Of a stretch of DNA of 64,000 nt, positions 7,764 through 15,924 are shown in pieces. Origin of the DNA: Chelativorans xinjiangensis (GTDB lineage Bacteria; Pseudomonadota; Alphaproteobacteria; Rhizobiales; Rhizobiaceae); the NCBI RefSeq assembly GCF_009812055.1, contig NZ_WQNH01000003.1, positions 62,001 to 126,000 on the forward strand, read 5' to 3'. The notes under the pieces are model-generated. The model saw only the letters and a list, made by a program, of their open reading frames with translations. It was not told the origin of the DNA and searched no databases. The translations under genes and the position numbers were made by a program. The first letter of the stretch is position 1, and each line of letters opens with the position of its first letter.

Positions 7764-8657
7764 ATGGCGCGCGCCACGTTGATCGGCTTTTCGGCTGTTG
7801 CCATGTGGGCGCTGCTGGCGCTCTTCACCGCGGCCTCGGGCAAGGTGCCGCCCTTCCAGCTTTCGGCGCTGTCCTTCACCGTCGGCACGGGGATCGGTGT
7901 CGTCGCGCAGCTTCTGGCGCCCGCCTTCCGCCGGCGCGAGGCCGTTCCGCCGGTCGTCTGGCTCATCGGTGTCGGCGGGCTCTTCGGCTATCACTTCCTC
8001 TACTTCACCGCACTGCGCAACGCACCGGCCGTGGAGGCGAGCCTGATCGCCTATCTGTGGCCGCTGCTCATCGTGCTGGGCTCGGCCTTGATGCCGGGGG
8101 AGCGGCTCGGCTGGCACCACGTGGCCGGCGCGCTTCTCGGCCTTCTCGGCACCTTCCTCATCGTCACCAAGGGAGGCGGCCTCACCCTCGACGGCCGCTA
8201 TGCGCTCGGCTATGCGGCGGCCGGCGGCTGCGCGCTCTTCTGGTCCGGCTATTCGCTCCTGTCGCGCCGCTTCCAGGCCGTGCCGACCGGCATCGTCACC
8301 TGGTTCTGCGCCGCCACGGCGATCCTCTCCGCCCTTTGCCACCTGGCCCTGGAGGAGACGGTATGGCCGGCGGGCGCCGGCGAATGGCTGGCCGTTCTGG
8401 GCCTCGGCCTGCTTCCCGTGGGGGCGGCATTCTATGCCTGGGACTATGGCGTCAAGCACGGCAACATCCAGGTGCTGGGGGCCGCGAGCTATGCAGCACC
8501 GCTCCTGTCGACGCTGATCCTCATCGCCGCCGGCAGGGCGGAGCCGACGATCAACATCCTCGCCGCGTGCCTGCTGATCACCGGCGGGGCGGCATTGGCG
8601 GCCAAGAACATGCTGCGGCGGCGCAAGCCGGCAGTTCCGGGTGATGCGGCGGCTTGA
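7764..8657 (+). CDS. EamA/DMT superfamily exporter
   Basis: A 297-residue protein with about ten hydrophobic segments in two EamA halves, the layout of drug/metabolite transporters; it is somewhat reminiscent of the aromatic amino acid exporter YddG. The start at ATG 7764 is chosen because GAAGGAGGGG stands just upstream. A longer in-frame upstream extension overlaps the DUF3108 gene and is not used. The substrate is unknown. It is probably cotranscribed with the DUF3108 gene and faces the FG-GAP gene, which converges on it. Confidence 0.85.
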   Translation: MARATLIGFSAVAMWALLALFTAASGKVPPFQLSALSFTVGTGIGVVAQLLAPAFRRREAVPPVVWLIGVGGLFGYHFLYFTALRNAPAVEASLIAYLWPLLIVLGSALMPGERLGWHHVAGALLGLLGTFLIVTKGGGLTLDGRYALGYAAAGGCALFWSGYSLLSRRFQAVPTGIVTWFCAATAILSALCHLALEETVWPAGAGEWLAVLGLGLLPVGAAFYAWDYGVKHGNIQVLGAASYAAPLLSTLILIAAGRAEPTINILAACLLITGGAALAAKNMLRRRKPAVPGDAAA

Positions 8658-8703
8658 GGTTGGGGTGATCGGCTCGCTGGATTCTGGGTTTTCCGGAGAT
8701 GCC

Positions 8704-8727
8704 GGCGCCCCTTCGCGCGCCCCTCTA
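8704..8727. repeat. Fragment of family A repeat arm
   Basis: GGCGCCCCTTCGCG followed by CGCCCCTCTA resembles the outermost part of the family A left arm and stops at the TAG stop codon of the FG-GAP gene. It may be a decayed remnant of a once complete copy. Confidence 0.5.
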
Positions 8728-10617
8728 CTCCGCCGGATACCAGTAGCGCGCCTCCGCCGCACCGCGTTCGATGCGCACGAAGTTGTTGGCGAAGACGCGG
8801 TAGGGCGGGCTCCACTCGCCGTCCGGCCATTTGACGCGGATCTCGGCGCGCTCGGCGGTGCCGACGCCGGCATGCACGAAGCCTGAATGGCCGGATGCAT
8901 GGCCGCCGCCCACCTGCACCGTGCGATTGGCGGTGCGCGTGCCGTATTTGACGGCGATCAGCGCGCCGACGGCATTGGCGTTGGGGCCCTTCTGGGCAAG
9001 CTCGACGGCGACGAAATTGCCCATGGGCATGGGCCCGGCTTCGGCCATTTGCTTTGCCGCAGTACCGGACGGAAACCCGGTTCCCGCTTCTCCTGGAATT
9101 GCCCTGGCACCGAGATTACGGAAGAGCGAGACGTTTTCTTCCCGGTTGACGACCAGGAGGTCCAGCATGCCGTCCATGTTGAAATCGTCGACGATGGCGC
9201 CGCGCCCCTTGGTCGGCAGCCCGATGCCCGCTTCGGCGCCGGCCTCCGCGAAGCGGCCGTCCCACTGGCCGAGAAGCAGATTGTCGGGATCGACCGCCGC
9301 GAAATCCGGCATCTGCTCGACATTGCCCTTGGCGATGAAGAGGTCGAGCAGGCCGTCGTTGTTGAAGTCGGCGAACTCGGCGTGCCAGCCGGTGGAGGGC
9401 TTCAGGTCCTCGCCGATATAGGGGCGATGCGCGGTGGCGCCGCGGTCGTAGGCGATGTCGGTGTAGATGGGGCGGTCTTCCTCTGCCTCCTCGTCCAGCA
9501 TCTGCAGCTTGGTGTCGCCCATGGAGGTGAGCGCGTATTCGGGATAGCCGTCGCTGTTAAGGTCGCCTTCGGCGATGCCCATGCCCCAGATCGTGAGGTG
9601 GCGCCAGCCCTCGGAGCGGCTGAAGAGACGCGGCGCGCGGCCAGGCTCGATGTGCCAGAGCTGCTCCTCGCCGCCGCGGTAATAGTGCCGGTCGTTGGTG
9701 ATCCTCAAATCGGGCGTGCCGGAGCGGTTCCAGTCGGTAAAGAGCATGGAGAGAGCGCAGTAGCCGGGGCTGAGCGGGCGTCTTTCGGCATAGCGCGGCC
9801 GGCCCTCGCCCGCCTCCGGGCGGTAGAGGGCGTTGTCGTGGCAGGTGCCCCAGGGCGAACCGGGGGCGGAGCGGTCGACATAGTTGCCGAAGGCCAGCGT
9901 CGGGAAGGCGTTGCCCTCCTCCCAACTCGCGGAGAAGGCGGTGGTCCAGGCGTTGCCGCCGTCAAAGGCGAAAAGCGCGTTCGCTTGCCTGAAGGTGCAT
10001 TCCGGGCCGCCTTTCAGGAGCACGTTCTCGCCCAGCCTGAGGAGCGCGAGGTCGAGATGGCCGTCATTGTCGATGTCGAGCGGATAGGCGCCCAGCACCT
10101 TTTCAAGGGTGCGCTGGCTCAGCCCCGTGTCGCGCGCCGCAAAGCGCAGCGGGCCGCCGGCCGTGCTTTCGTTGACGTAGAGCCTGGCGGGGTCCTTGCC
10201 GCCGGCGAGGAAGAGATCGGGTAGCCGGTCGCCGTTGCAATCGAAGGAGGCGGCGCCTCCGCCGACGAAATATTCCCACGGGCCGCGATAGGCGTGCTCG
10301 ATGCCAGCGGCGAGGGCTTCCTCGTGCATGGCGGGGATGTCGTTGAGGGGGCCGGCGGCGGCGGGGGTGGCGGTTAGGAGGGAAAGAGCGATGAGAAGGT
10401 GGCGCCCCTTCGCGCCCCCCTCTGCCCTGCCGGGCATCTCCCCCACGAGGGGGGAGATTGGCTGTCGCGAATGGTTTCGCCAATCGCCGGCATTGCACAA
10501 TAGCTGCCGGAACAAGCGGCCGGCGCAATCTCCCCCCGTGTGGGGGAGATGCCCGGCAGGGCAGAGGGGGGCGCGAAGGGGCGCGGGCTTCTCCATGTAG
10601 CCGTATCCACCCAACAT
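8725..10617 (-). CDS. FG-GAP repeat / ASPIC-UnbV domain exported protein (CRTAC1 family) carrying repeat insertions
   Basis: Up to 630 residues. The core has several FG-GAP/dockerin-like calcium loops (FDCNGDRLPDLFLAGG, LDIDNDGHLDLALL, DLNSDGYPEYALTS, DFNNDGLLDLFIA, DDFNMDGMLDLLVV), consistent with a beta-propeller, and a C-terminal ASPIC/UnbV domain ending VKWPDGEW. The hydrophobic core LLIALSLLTATPAAAG is a Sec signal. Residues about 12-72 are encoded by a family A repeat. The start is either ATG 10617 (directly after the upstream TAG), ATG 10596, or ATG 10437 inside the repeat. Residues about 504-524 derive from a family B fossil. It is in an operon with the di-haem protein and ROK regulator. 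Confidence 0.82.
   Translation of the reverse strand: MLGGYGYMEKPAPLRAPLCPAGHLPHTGGDCAGRLFRQLLCNAGDWRNHSRQPISPLVGEMPGRAEGGAKGRHLLIALSLLTATPAAAGPLNDIPAMHEEALAAGIEHAYRGPWEYFVGGGAASFDCNGDRLPDLFLAGGKDPARLYVNESTAGGPLRFAARDTGLSQRTLEKVLGAYPLDIDNDGHLDLALLRLGENVLLKGGPECTFRQANALFAFDGGNAWTTAFSASWEEGNAFPTLAFGNYVDRSAPGSPWGTCHDNALYRPEAGEGRPRYAERRPLSPGYCALSMLFTDWNRSGTPDLRITNDRHYYRGGEEQLWHIEPGRAPRLFSRSEGWRHLTIWGMGIAEGDLNSDGYPEYALTSMGDTKLQMLDEEAEEDRPIYTDIAYDRGATAHRPYIGEDLKPSTGWHAEFADFNNDGLLDLFIAKGNVEQMPDFAAVDPDNLLLGQWDGRFAEAGAEAGIGLPTKGRGAIVDDFNMDGMLDLLVVNREENVSLFRNLGARAIPGEAGTGFPSGTAAKQMAEAGPMPMGNFVAVELAQKGPNANAVGALIAVKYGTRTANRTVQVGGGHASGHSGFVHAGVGTAERAEIRVKWPDGEWSPPYRVFANNFVRIERGAAEARYWYPAE
9048..9107. repeat. 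Diverged fossil of family B repeat inside a coding region
   Basis: About 60 bp match the 3-prime part of the family B repeats at 21833 and 23444. Over the last 43 bp (from CCGGACGGAA to the CCTGG end) 36 positions agree. It lies in frame in the linker before the UnbV domain of the FG-GAP gene and encodes a Gly/Ala-rich stretch. Confidence 0.75.
10403..10583. repeat. Dispersed inverted-repeat element, family A, copy 3, inside a gene
   Basis: A ~181 bp copy with near-perfect arms: CGCCCCTTCGCGCC plus CTGCCCTGCCGGGCATCTCC at 10403-10460, and its complement at 10525-10583. It lies within the reading frame of the FG-GAP/UnbV gene, between its upstream start codons and the hydrophobic signal-peptide core. 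It keeps the frame open. Confidence 0.9.
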
Positions 10618-12033
10618 CTAAGGCCCAATCACCAGCGTCCGCAAAAATGCGATCAGCGCACCGCGCTCCTCCTCCGCCGCTTCCACATAGCGGTCGCGGG
10701 CGGCGCGGCCTTCGCCGCCATGGGCGCGGATCACTTCGTCGAGCGTCGAAAGGTCGTTGCGGTGGCCGTAGGGAGCGGTCGAGCCGGCGCCCCATAATTC
10801 GGCGGTCATGAAGACGTTGCGCTCCACGAAGCGCTGGGCGAGGAGTTCGTTGCCGAGGGCGGCGACCTCCTGATCGGCGATCGTGTGGCGCTTCAAGTCA
10901 CCGAAGAGCGGCACGAGCACCGCGCCCTTTCCGTTGCGCGGCAGGCCGCGCGCCCAGTCGAGGAGGGCGAGGTCGTAGACGGCCGGCTCGGCAAGCTCGC
11001 TCCCGCGCAGCGTGCCGGCCATGTCGAGCGGGCCGGGGTCGGCGAAGGACAGCGATTGGAGCGGCAGGGCGCGGCGGTGGCATTCGTTGCAGCCGAGCGC
11101 ATCGAAGACGGCGCTGCCCTTTCTGGCGGCCGCCTGCCATTCCGGACCGTCGGGCGTGCGCTCTACCGGCGGCTTCAGGCCGGCCTGCCAGGCAACGAGG
11201 GCCGAGACGTCGCCCTCGCTCACCTCGTCCTCCACGCCGTCGCCGTCGTGATCGCGCTCGCCGGTCCAGCGCGGGCCGAAGCGCTCGCTCGCCTGCATGC
11301 CATGGTGGTGGTTGAGGGCGTTGACGGTGAACTGGCGCAGCGAGGTCATCACGCCTTTCTGGCTGAAGGGGCGGATGACGAGATCGTGATCGACGCCCGC
11401 AACGGCGGAAAGGTCCAGCATGCCGTCCGGTTCGGCGACGATGACGCCGAAATCGACGCCCTTGCTCGCAAGCCTCGCCGTGACGGCGCTGCCCTGGCGG
11501 CGTGCCTTGGCCAGCGCCTCGCGGCGCATGCGCTGCAGATCCACGGTCATCTCGCGCGCCAGGAGCTCGATCAGGCCGGCGCCGAAGAGATGGTTGGTGC
11601 CCCGCTCGTTGGAGAATTGCGGGTCGAGGCTGTCGAAATCGGCGCTTTCGAAGCCTTCCGAGACGAAGACATTGGTGACGAAATCGCCGGCACCGCCGGT
11701 GGCCGGCAGGTTGTGGCAGCCGGCGCAGGCGTTGGCGTCGAGGCCGGCGGAGCGGAAGAAGGCGTTTTCGGGCGGACGCTTGCGCTTGGTCGGAACGATG
11801 GCCTGGGTGGCAAACGGCCTGCCGACGCCGTCGGCGGGGGTGAAGTGGCCGACGAAGAGCTCTTCGCCGCGCTCGCGCAGGGCCTCGAGCGCCGCCTTGT
11901 CGAGCGTTCCGGACAAGGCGTCCTGGTCCACGTGCCGCGACATCACGCCCTCGTGCCACGGCTCCGCGGCCGCGCTTGCGGCGGCGATCAGGACTGCCGC
12001 GGCGAGAGCCGGGGCACGGCCGACCCGCTTCAT
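10618..12033 (-). CDS. Di-haem cytochrome c peroxidase-like oxidoreductase
   Basis: A 471-residue exported protein with a signal peptide (ALAAAVLIAAASAAAEPW) and two c-type haem motifs: CAGCH near residue 101 and CNECH near residue 313. This is the di-haem oxidoreductase (DHOR, formerly thiol oxidoreductase-like) family related to MauG/CcpA peroxidases, a periplasmic redox enzyme. The start is ATG 12033, whose ATGA overlaps the stop of the ROK gene; upstream in-frame codons lie in that gene. Its TAG stop is followed at once by the ATG of the FG-GAP gene, so the three genes are tightly coupled. The electron donor and substrate are unknown. Confidence 0.88.
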   Translation of the reverse strand: MKRVGRAPALAAAVLIAAASAAAEPWHEGVMSRHVDQDALSGTLDKAALEALRERGEELFVGHFTPADGVGRPFATQAIVPTKRKRPPENAFFRSAGLDANACAGCHNLPATGGAGDFVTNVFVSEGFESADFDSLDPQFSNERGTNHLFGAGLIELLAREMTVDLQRMRREALAKARRQGSAVTARLASKGVDFGVIVAEPDGMLDLSAVAGVDHDLVIRPFSQKGVMTSLRQFTVNALNHHHGMQASERFGPRWTGERDHDGDGVEDEVSEGDVSALVAWQAGLKPPVERTPDGPEWQAAARKGSAVFDALGCNECHRRALPLQSLSFADPGPLDMAGTLRGSELAEPAVYDLALLDWARGLPRNGKGAVLVPLFGDLKRHTIADQEVAALGNELLAQRFVERNVFMTAELWGAGSTAPYGHRNDLSTLDEVIRAHGGEGRAARDRYVEAAEEERGALIAFLRTLVIGP

Positions 12034-13277
12034 GCCACGACCCTCCCGTCTTCGGGCTTTCTGCCGCCCGCGCCGGGGCGGAGGCCGGGGCCGAAAACTT
12101 CCCAGTCGAGGCCCGTCAGCGCCGTCATGGCGCAGCCTTGCTGAATGAAGGGCACCTCGTCGGGCCATGTCTCGAACGAAACGTCATCGGCGTGCTGGCC
12201 GCCGGCCGTCTGGGCGAGTGCGGCGCGGATCTCCGGCTCCAGGATGTCGAAGGCCGCCGTGCCCTGGCCGACCATGGCGACGGGCGCGGGGTCGATCAGG
12301 GCGAAGAGGCTGCCGATGCCGATGCCGATCGCCTCGGCCGCTTCGCGGAACGCCTGGCGTGCCGGGCCGTCCCCGCGGCGCGCCGTTGCCGCCAGCGCCT
12401 CCATCTCGCCGGCCTTGATGTCGGCGATCGGCTTTTCCATGGCGCTCTTGCCGTGCGCCTTGCGCCAGATGGCGTAGTTGCCCGCATAGGCCTCGATGCA
12501 GCCCCGGCGCCCGCAACGGCATAGGGCACCGTCGGGCCTGTGGATCATGTGGCCGAATTCGCCGGCGGATGAATGGGTGCCGGTGAACAATTGCCCGTTC
12601 AGCATCAGGCCCATGCCGATGCCTTGCGACAGGAGGAGGGCGATGAAATTGTCGCGGTAGCGTTCCGGGTTGCGCCAGCGCAGCGCGGCGGCGATCATGT
12701 TGCAATCGTTCTGCACCGTCACCGGGACGCCGAACGCCGCCTCCAGCTCCGGGCCGAAGGCGATATCGCTGTGCGGGGTGATCGGCGACCACAGCATCTG
12801 GCGGCCGGCGGCGTCGGTGATGCCCTGCACGGCGAAGGCGATGCGCAGGAAGCCTTCGCGGCCGCAGGCGATCTCGCGCACGGCGGAGACCGCCGCGTCC
12901 AGGAGCGCCTGCCGGCTGAGCGCCAGCGTCGACAGATGGTGGGTCCCGGTATCGATCACGCGGCCGCAATAGTCGACCAGCACCGCCGACAGGCTGTTGA
13001 AGGACAGATGCAGGCAGACGACGGTGGCGGCTTCCGGATCGAGCCCCAGCGCCACCTGCGGGCGCCCGCGCCGGGCGGGTGCCGCCTCGCCCTGCCCGAT
13101 CTCGCGCATGATGCCTTCCTCGATGAGATCGGAAGCGATGGCCGAGATGGTGGAATGGCTGAGCCCCGTCAGACGGGCGATCTCCGTGCGCGACGGCTGG
13201 TCGGCCCGCCGCACGGCGGCGATCACCAGCGCGCGATTGCGCTTGCGCATCTCGTCATGGCGGATTCCGGTCGTCAA
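12030..13277 (-). CDS. ROK family transcriptional regulator
   Basis: 415 residues: an N-terminal winged helix (PSRTEIARLTGLSHSTISAI, about residues 28-47) and a ROK sugar-kinase-like domain with the zinc motif CRCGRRGCIEAY near residue 252 and an ATP-site-like VQGITDAAG. ROK regulators such as XylR and NagC bind sugars and act mostly as repressors. It is divergent from the xylose-type ABC transporter genes, with a perfect palindrome in between. It is also the first gene of the operon with the di-haem and FG-GAP proteins. Control of both units is inferred from this arrangement. Confidence 0.9.
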   Translation of the reverse strand: MTTGIRHDEMRKRNRALVIAAVRRADQPSRTEIARLTGLSHSTISAIASDLIEEGIMREIGQGEAAPARRGRPQVALGLDPEAATVVCLHLSFNSLSAVLVDYCGRVIDTGTHHLSTLALSRQALLDAAVSAVREIACGREGFLRIAFAVQGITDAAGRQMLWSPITPHSDIAFGPELEAAFGVPVTVQNDCNMIAAALRWRNPERYRDNFIALLLSQGIGMGLMLNGQLFTGTHSSAGEFGHMIHRPDGALCRCGRRGCIEAYAGNYAIWRKAHGKSAMEKPIADIKAGEMEALAATARRGDGPARQAFREAAEAIGIGIGSLFALIDPAPVAMVGQGTAAFDILEPEIRAALAQTAGGQHADDVSFETWPDEVPFIQQGCAMTALTGLDWEVFGPGLRPGAGGRKPEDGRVVA

Positions 13278-13340
13278 TCCGCATCCTCCCTTGGCCGCTT
13301 CGGCGCCTATCCTCCCGCGCCGGCAGACTGAAATGCCATA

Positions 13341-13390
13341 TTGACACGGGTGAAAACGTGAGTCATTCTTTTTTTCGAGGCTCGAAAAAA
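13341..13390 (+). promoter_or_regulatory. xylF promoter and palindromic operator, probably for the ROK regulator
   Basis: TTGACA (13341-13346) and CATTCT (13364-13369), spaced 17 bp, look like a sigma-70 promoter. Directly after it, at 13370-13390, lies a perfect 21-bp palindrome with 10-bp arms TTTTTTCGAG and CTCGAAAAAA around one G, placed where transcription should start. A repressor bound there would block the transporter promoter. The flanking ROK gene (start 13277) is the obvious candidate. Confidence 0.75.
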
Positions 13391-13450
13391 TGAGCCTTCG
13401 TTACAGGCAATAGAATTGTCGTGCCCTTTTCGGGCATATGGGAGGAAATC

Positions 13451-14494
13451 ATGAAGAATATGACGACCGCCGTCCTGGCGGGCCTCGCATTTTCGTTGTC
13501 GCTGTCGACGGCGGCGCTGGCCGAAGGCAAGGTGATAGGCGTTTCCTGGTCCAACTTCCAGGAAGAGCGCTGGAAGACGGACGAGGCCGCCATCAAGGCG
13601 CAGATCGAGGCGGATGGCAACAGCTACATCTCCGCCGACGCGCAGTCCTCGGCCTCGAAGCAGCTCACGGACGTGGAATCGCTCATCTCCCAGGGTGCGA
13701 ACGCGCTGATCATCCTGGCGCAGGACTCCTCGGCCATCGGTCCGGCGGTGGAAAATGCCGTCAACGAGGGTATTCCGGTGGTCGGCTATGACCGGCTCAT
13801 CGAGAACACCGACGCCTTCTACCTGACCTTCGACAACAAGGAAGTGGGCCGCATGCAGGCGCGTGCCGTGTTCGAGGCGCAGCCGGAAGGCAGCTATGCC
13901 TTCATCAAGGGCTCCTCGGCCGACCCGAACGCCGACTTCCTGTTCGAGGGGCAGATGGAGGTGCTTAAGGAGGCGATCGATTCCGGCGCGATCAAGAATG
14001 TCGGCGAGGCCTATACGGACGGCTGGCTGCCCGCCAACGCGCAGCGCAACATGGAGCAGATCCTGACCGCCAACAACAACGAGGTGGACGCGGTCGTGGC
14101 TTCCAACGACGGCACGGCAGGCGGTGTCGTCGCCGCGCTCGAGGCGCAGGGCCTTGCCGGTGCCGTGCCGGTCTCCGGCCAGGACGGCGACCATGCCGCG
14201 CTCAATCGCGTTGCGCTCGGCTCGCAGACCGTCTCGGTGTGGAAGGACGCGCGCGACCTCGGCGCGGAGGCGGCCAAGATCGCCAACCAGCTCGCCGAGG
14301 GCACGGCGATGGAAGATGTCGAGAACGCGGTGAAGTGGTCCGACGGCCCGAACGGCGTCGAGATGAATGCCGTCTTCCTGGCACCGGTACCGATCACGCG
14401 GGACAACCTCAACGTCGTCATCGACGCCGGCTGGGTGACGAAGGATGTCGTCTGCCAGGGCGTCCAGCCCGGCACGGTTGACGTCTGCGGCTAA
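13451..14494 (+). CDS. xylF: Sugar ABC transporter substrate-binding protein, XylF-like
   Basis: A 347-residue periplasmic protein with signal peptide ([20 protein letters not shown]) and a type-1 periplasmic binding fold close to the D-xylose-binding protein XylF. Recognisable segments are [30 protein letters not shown] and [16 protein letters not shown]. The start is ATG 13451, 4 nt after GGAGGAA. It is the first gene of an SBP-permease-ATPase operon. A hairpin after the stop probably lowers downstream expression relative to the binding protein. Xylose is the likely ligand, but other pentoses cannot be excluded because no xylose isomerase or xylulokinase gene is in the window. Confidence 0.87.
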   Translation: MKNMTTAVLAGLAFSLSLSTAALAEGKVIGVSWSNFQEERWKTDEAAIKAQIEADGNSYISADAQSSASKQLTDVESLISQGANALIILAQDSSAIGPAVENAVNEGIPVVGYDRLIENTDAFYLTFDNKEVGRMQARAVFEAQPEGSYAFIKGSSADPNADFLFEGQMEVLKEAIDSGAIKNVGEAYTDGWLPANAQRNMEQILTANNNEVDAVVASNDGTAGGVVAALEAQGLAGAVPVSGQDGDHAALNRVALGSQTVSVWKDARDLGAEAAKIANQLAEGTAMEDVENAVKWSDGPNGVEMNAVFLAPVPITRDNLNVVIDAGWVTKDVVCQGVQPGTVDVCG

Positions 14495-14513
14495 CGCACC
14501 ACGTAGGAAATCG

Positions 14514-14547
14514 AAACGCCGCGGTTCGTACCGGACTGCGGCGTTTT
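14514..14547 (+). terminator. Attenuating terminator between xylF and the permease gene
   Basis: AAACGCCGC (14514-14522) pairs with GCGGCGTTT (14538-14546), giving a 9-bp stem that runs into TTTT. The short U-run and the genes continuing on the same strand suggest partial termination, so the binding protein would be made in excess. Confidence 0.75.
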
Positions 14548-14596
14548 CATAATCAGCCCCGCGCGGTGTATGGTGGGGCCGTGAGGGAGGATCGGA

Positions 14597-15913
14597 ATGG
14601 CGGATGCAACGTCCCACGCGTCGACGTCGCAGGGCGCCTCGGCGACGCCAGACGGCGTGGTGATGCGATTTCTCAAGGCGACGGAGCTCGACACGCGCAT
14701 GCTTGGCATGCTGGGAGCGCTGCTGATCGTCTGGCTCGGCTTCCACCTCCTCTCCGGCGGCCTTTTCCTCACACCGCGCAATCTGTGGAACCTTTCGGTC
14801 CAGTCCGCCTCGGTCGCCACGATGGCCACCGGCATGGTGCTCGTCATCGTGACGCGCAACATCGACCTTTCGGTTGGCTCGCTTCTCGGTTTCGTCGGCA
14901 TGATCATGGCCGTCACACAGGCGCTGATCCTGCCGGATTTCCTGGATTTCGGCCATCCGGCCATCTGGATCATCGCGCTCGCCGTGGGCATCCTGGTCGG
15001 CGCCCTCATCGGCGCGCTGCACGGCTATGTCATCGCCTTTCTCGGCGTCCCGGCTTTCATCGTCACGCTGGGCGGGCTGCTTGTGTGGCGCGGCGCGGCA
15101 TGGTGGGTCACCAGCGGCCGCACCATTGCCCCCATGGACACCACCTTCCGCCTCATGGGCGGTGGGCCTGGCGGTTCGATCGGCGCCACCTGGAGCTGGA
15201 TCATCGGCATCCTCGCCTGTGCGGCGCTCGTTCTCATGCTGATCCAGGGGCGCAGGCAAAGGCGCAAGTTCAAGTTTCCTCTGCGTCCGCTGTGGGCGGA
15301 AGGCTTTCTGGGCACCGTCGGCTGCGCACTCATTCTCGGCGCCGTCGCGGTGGCCAATGCCTATCCCCTGCCCTCGGCCATCGCGCGGCGCTATGCCGAG
15401 GCGAACAATATTCCCATCCCCGAAGGCGGGCTCTTCATCGCTCACGGCATCGCCATTCCGGTGCTGATCGCCGTTGGCGTCGGCATCGTCATGACGTTCC
15501 TGGCCACGCGCACGCGCTTTGGCCGCTATGTCTTCGCCATCGGCGGCAACCCGGAAGCGGCCGAGCTTGCCGGCATCAACACCCGCTGGGTGGTGATGAA
15601 GATCTTCATCCTCATGGGCGTGCTCGCGTCGATCGCCGCGGCCATATCGACGGCGCGGCTCAACGCGGCGACCAACGCGCAAGGAACCCTCGACGAGCTC
15701 CTGGTGATCGCCGCCGCCGTCATCGGCGGCACCTCGCTCGGCGGCGGCGTGGGCACCGTCGCCGGCGCCATGATCGGCGCGGTTCTGATGCAGTCGCTTG
15801 CCACTGGCATGATCCTGCTCGGCGTCGACACGCCGCTGCAGAACATCGTTGTCGGCGCGGTTCTGGTCGTTGCCGTCTGGCTCGACACGATCTACCGCAA
15901 GCGCACGCAGTAA
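14597..15913 (+). CDS. xylH: Sugar ABC transporter permease, XylH-like
   Basis: A 438-residue integral membrane protein of the BPD_transp_2 (RbsC/XylH) family with about ten to eleven hydrophobic segments. Family motifs include [14 protein letters not shown] and, towards the C-terminus, [19 protein letters not shown]. The extra loop around residues 190-300 and the length above 400 residues fit XylH rather than the shorter RbsC or FrcC. It forms the membrane channel for the sugar delivered by the XylF-like protein and is powered by the downstream ATPase. Confidence 0.87.
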   Translation: MADATSHASTSQGASATPDGVVMRFLKATELDTRMLGMLGALLIVWLGFHLLSGGLFLTPRNLWNLSVQSASVATMATGMVLVIVTRNIDLSVGSLLGFVGMIMAVTQALILPDFLDFGHPAIWIIALAVGILVGALIGALHGYVIAFLGVPAFIVTLGGLLVWRGAAWWVTSGRTIAPMDTTFRLMGGGPGGSIGATWSWIIGILACAALVLMLIQGRRQRRKFKFPLRPLWAEGFLGTVGCALILGAVAVANAYPLPSAIARRYAEANNIPIPEGGLFIAHGIAIPVLIAVGVGIVMTFLATRTRFGRYVFAIGGNPEAAELAGINTRWVVMKIFILMGVLASIAAAISTARLNAATNAQGTLDELLVIAAAVIGGTSLGGGVGTVAGAMIGAVLMQSLATGMILLGVDTPLQNIVVGAVLVVAVWLDTIYRKRTQ

Positions 15914-15924
15914 GGGAGGGCGCG

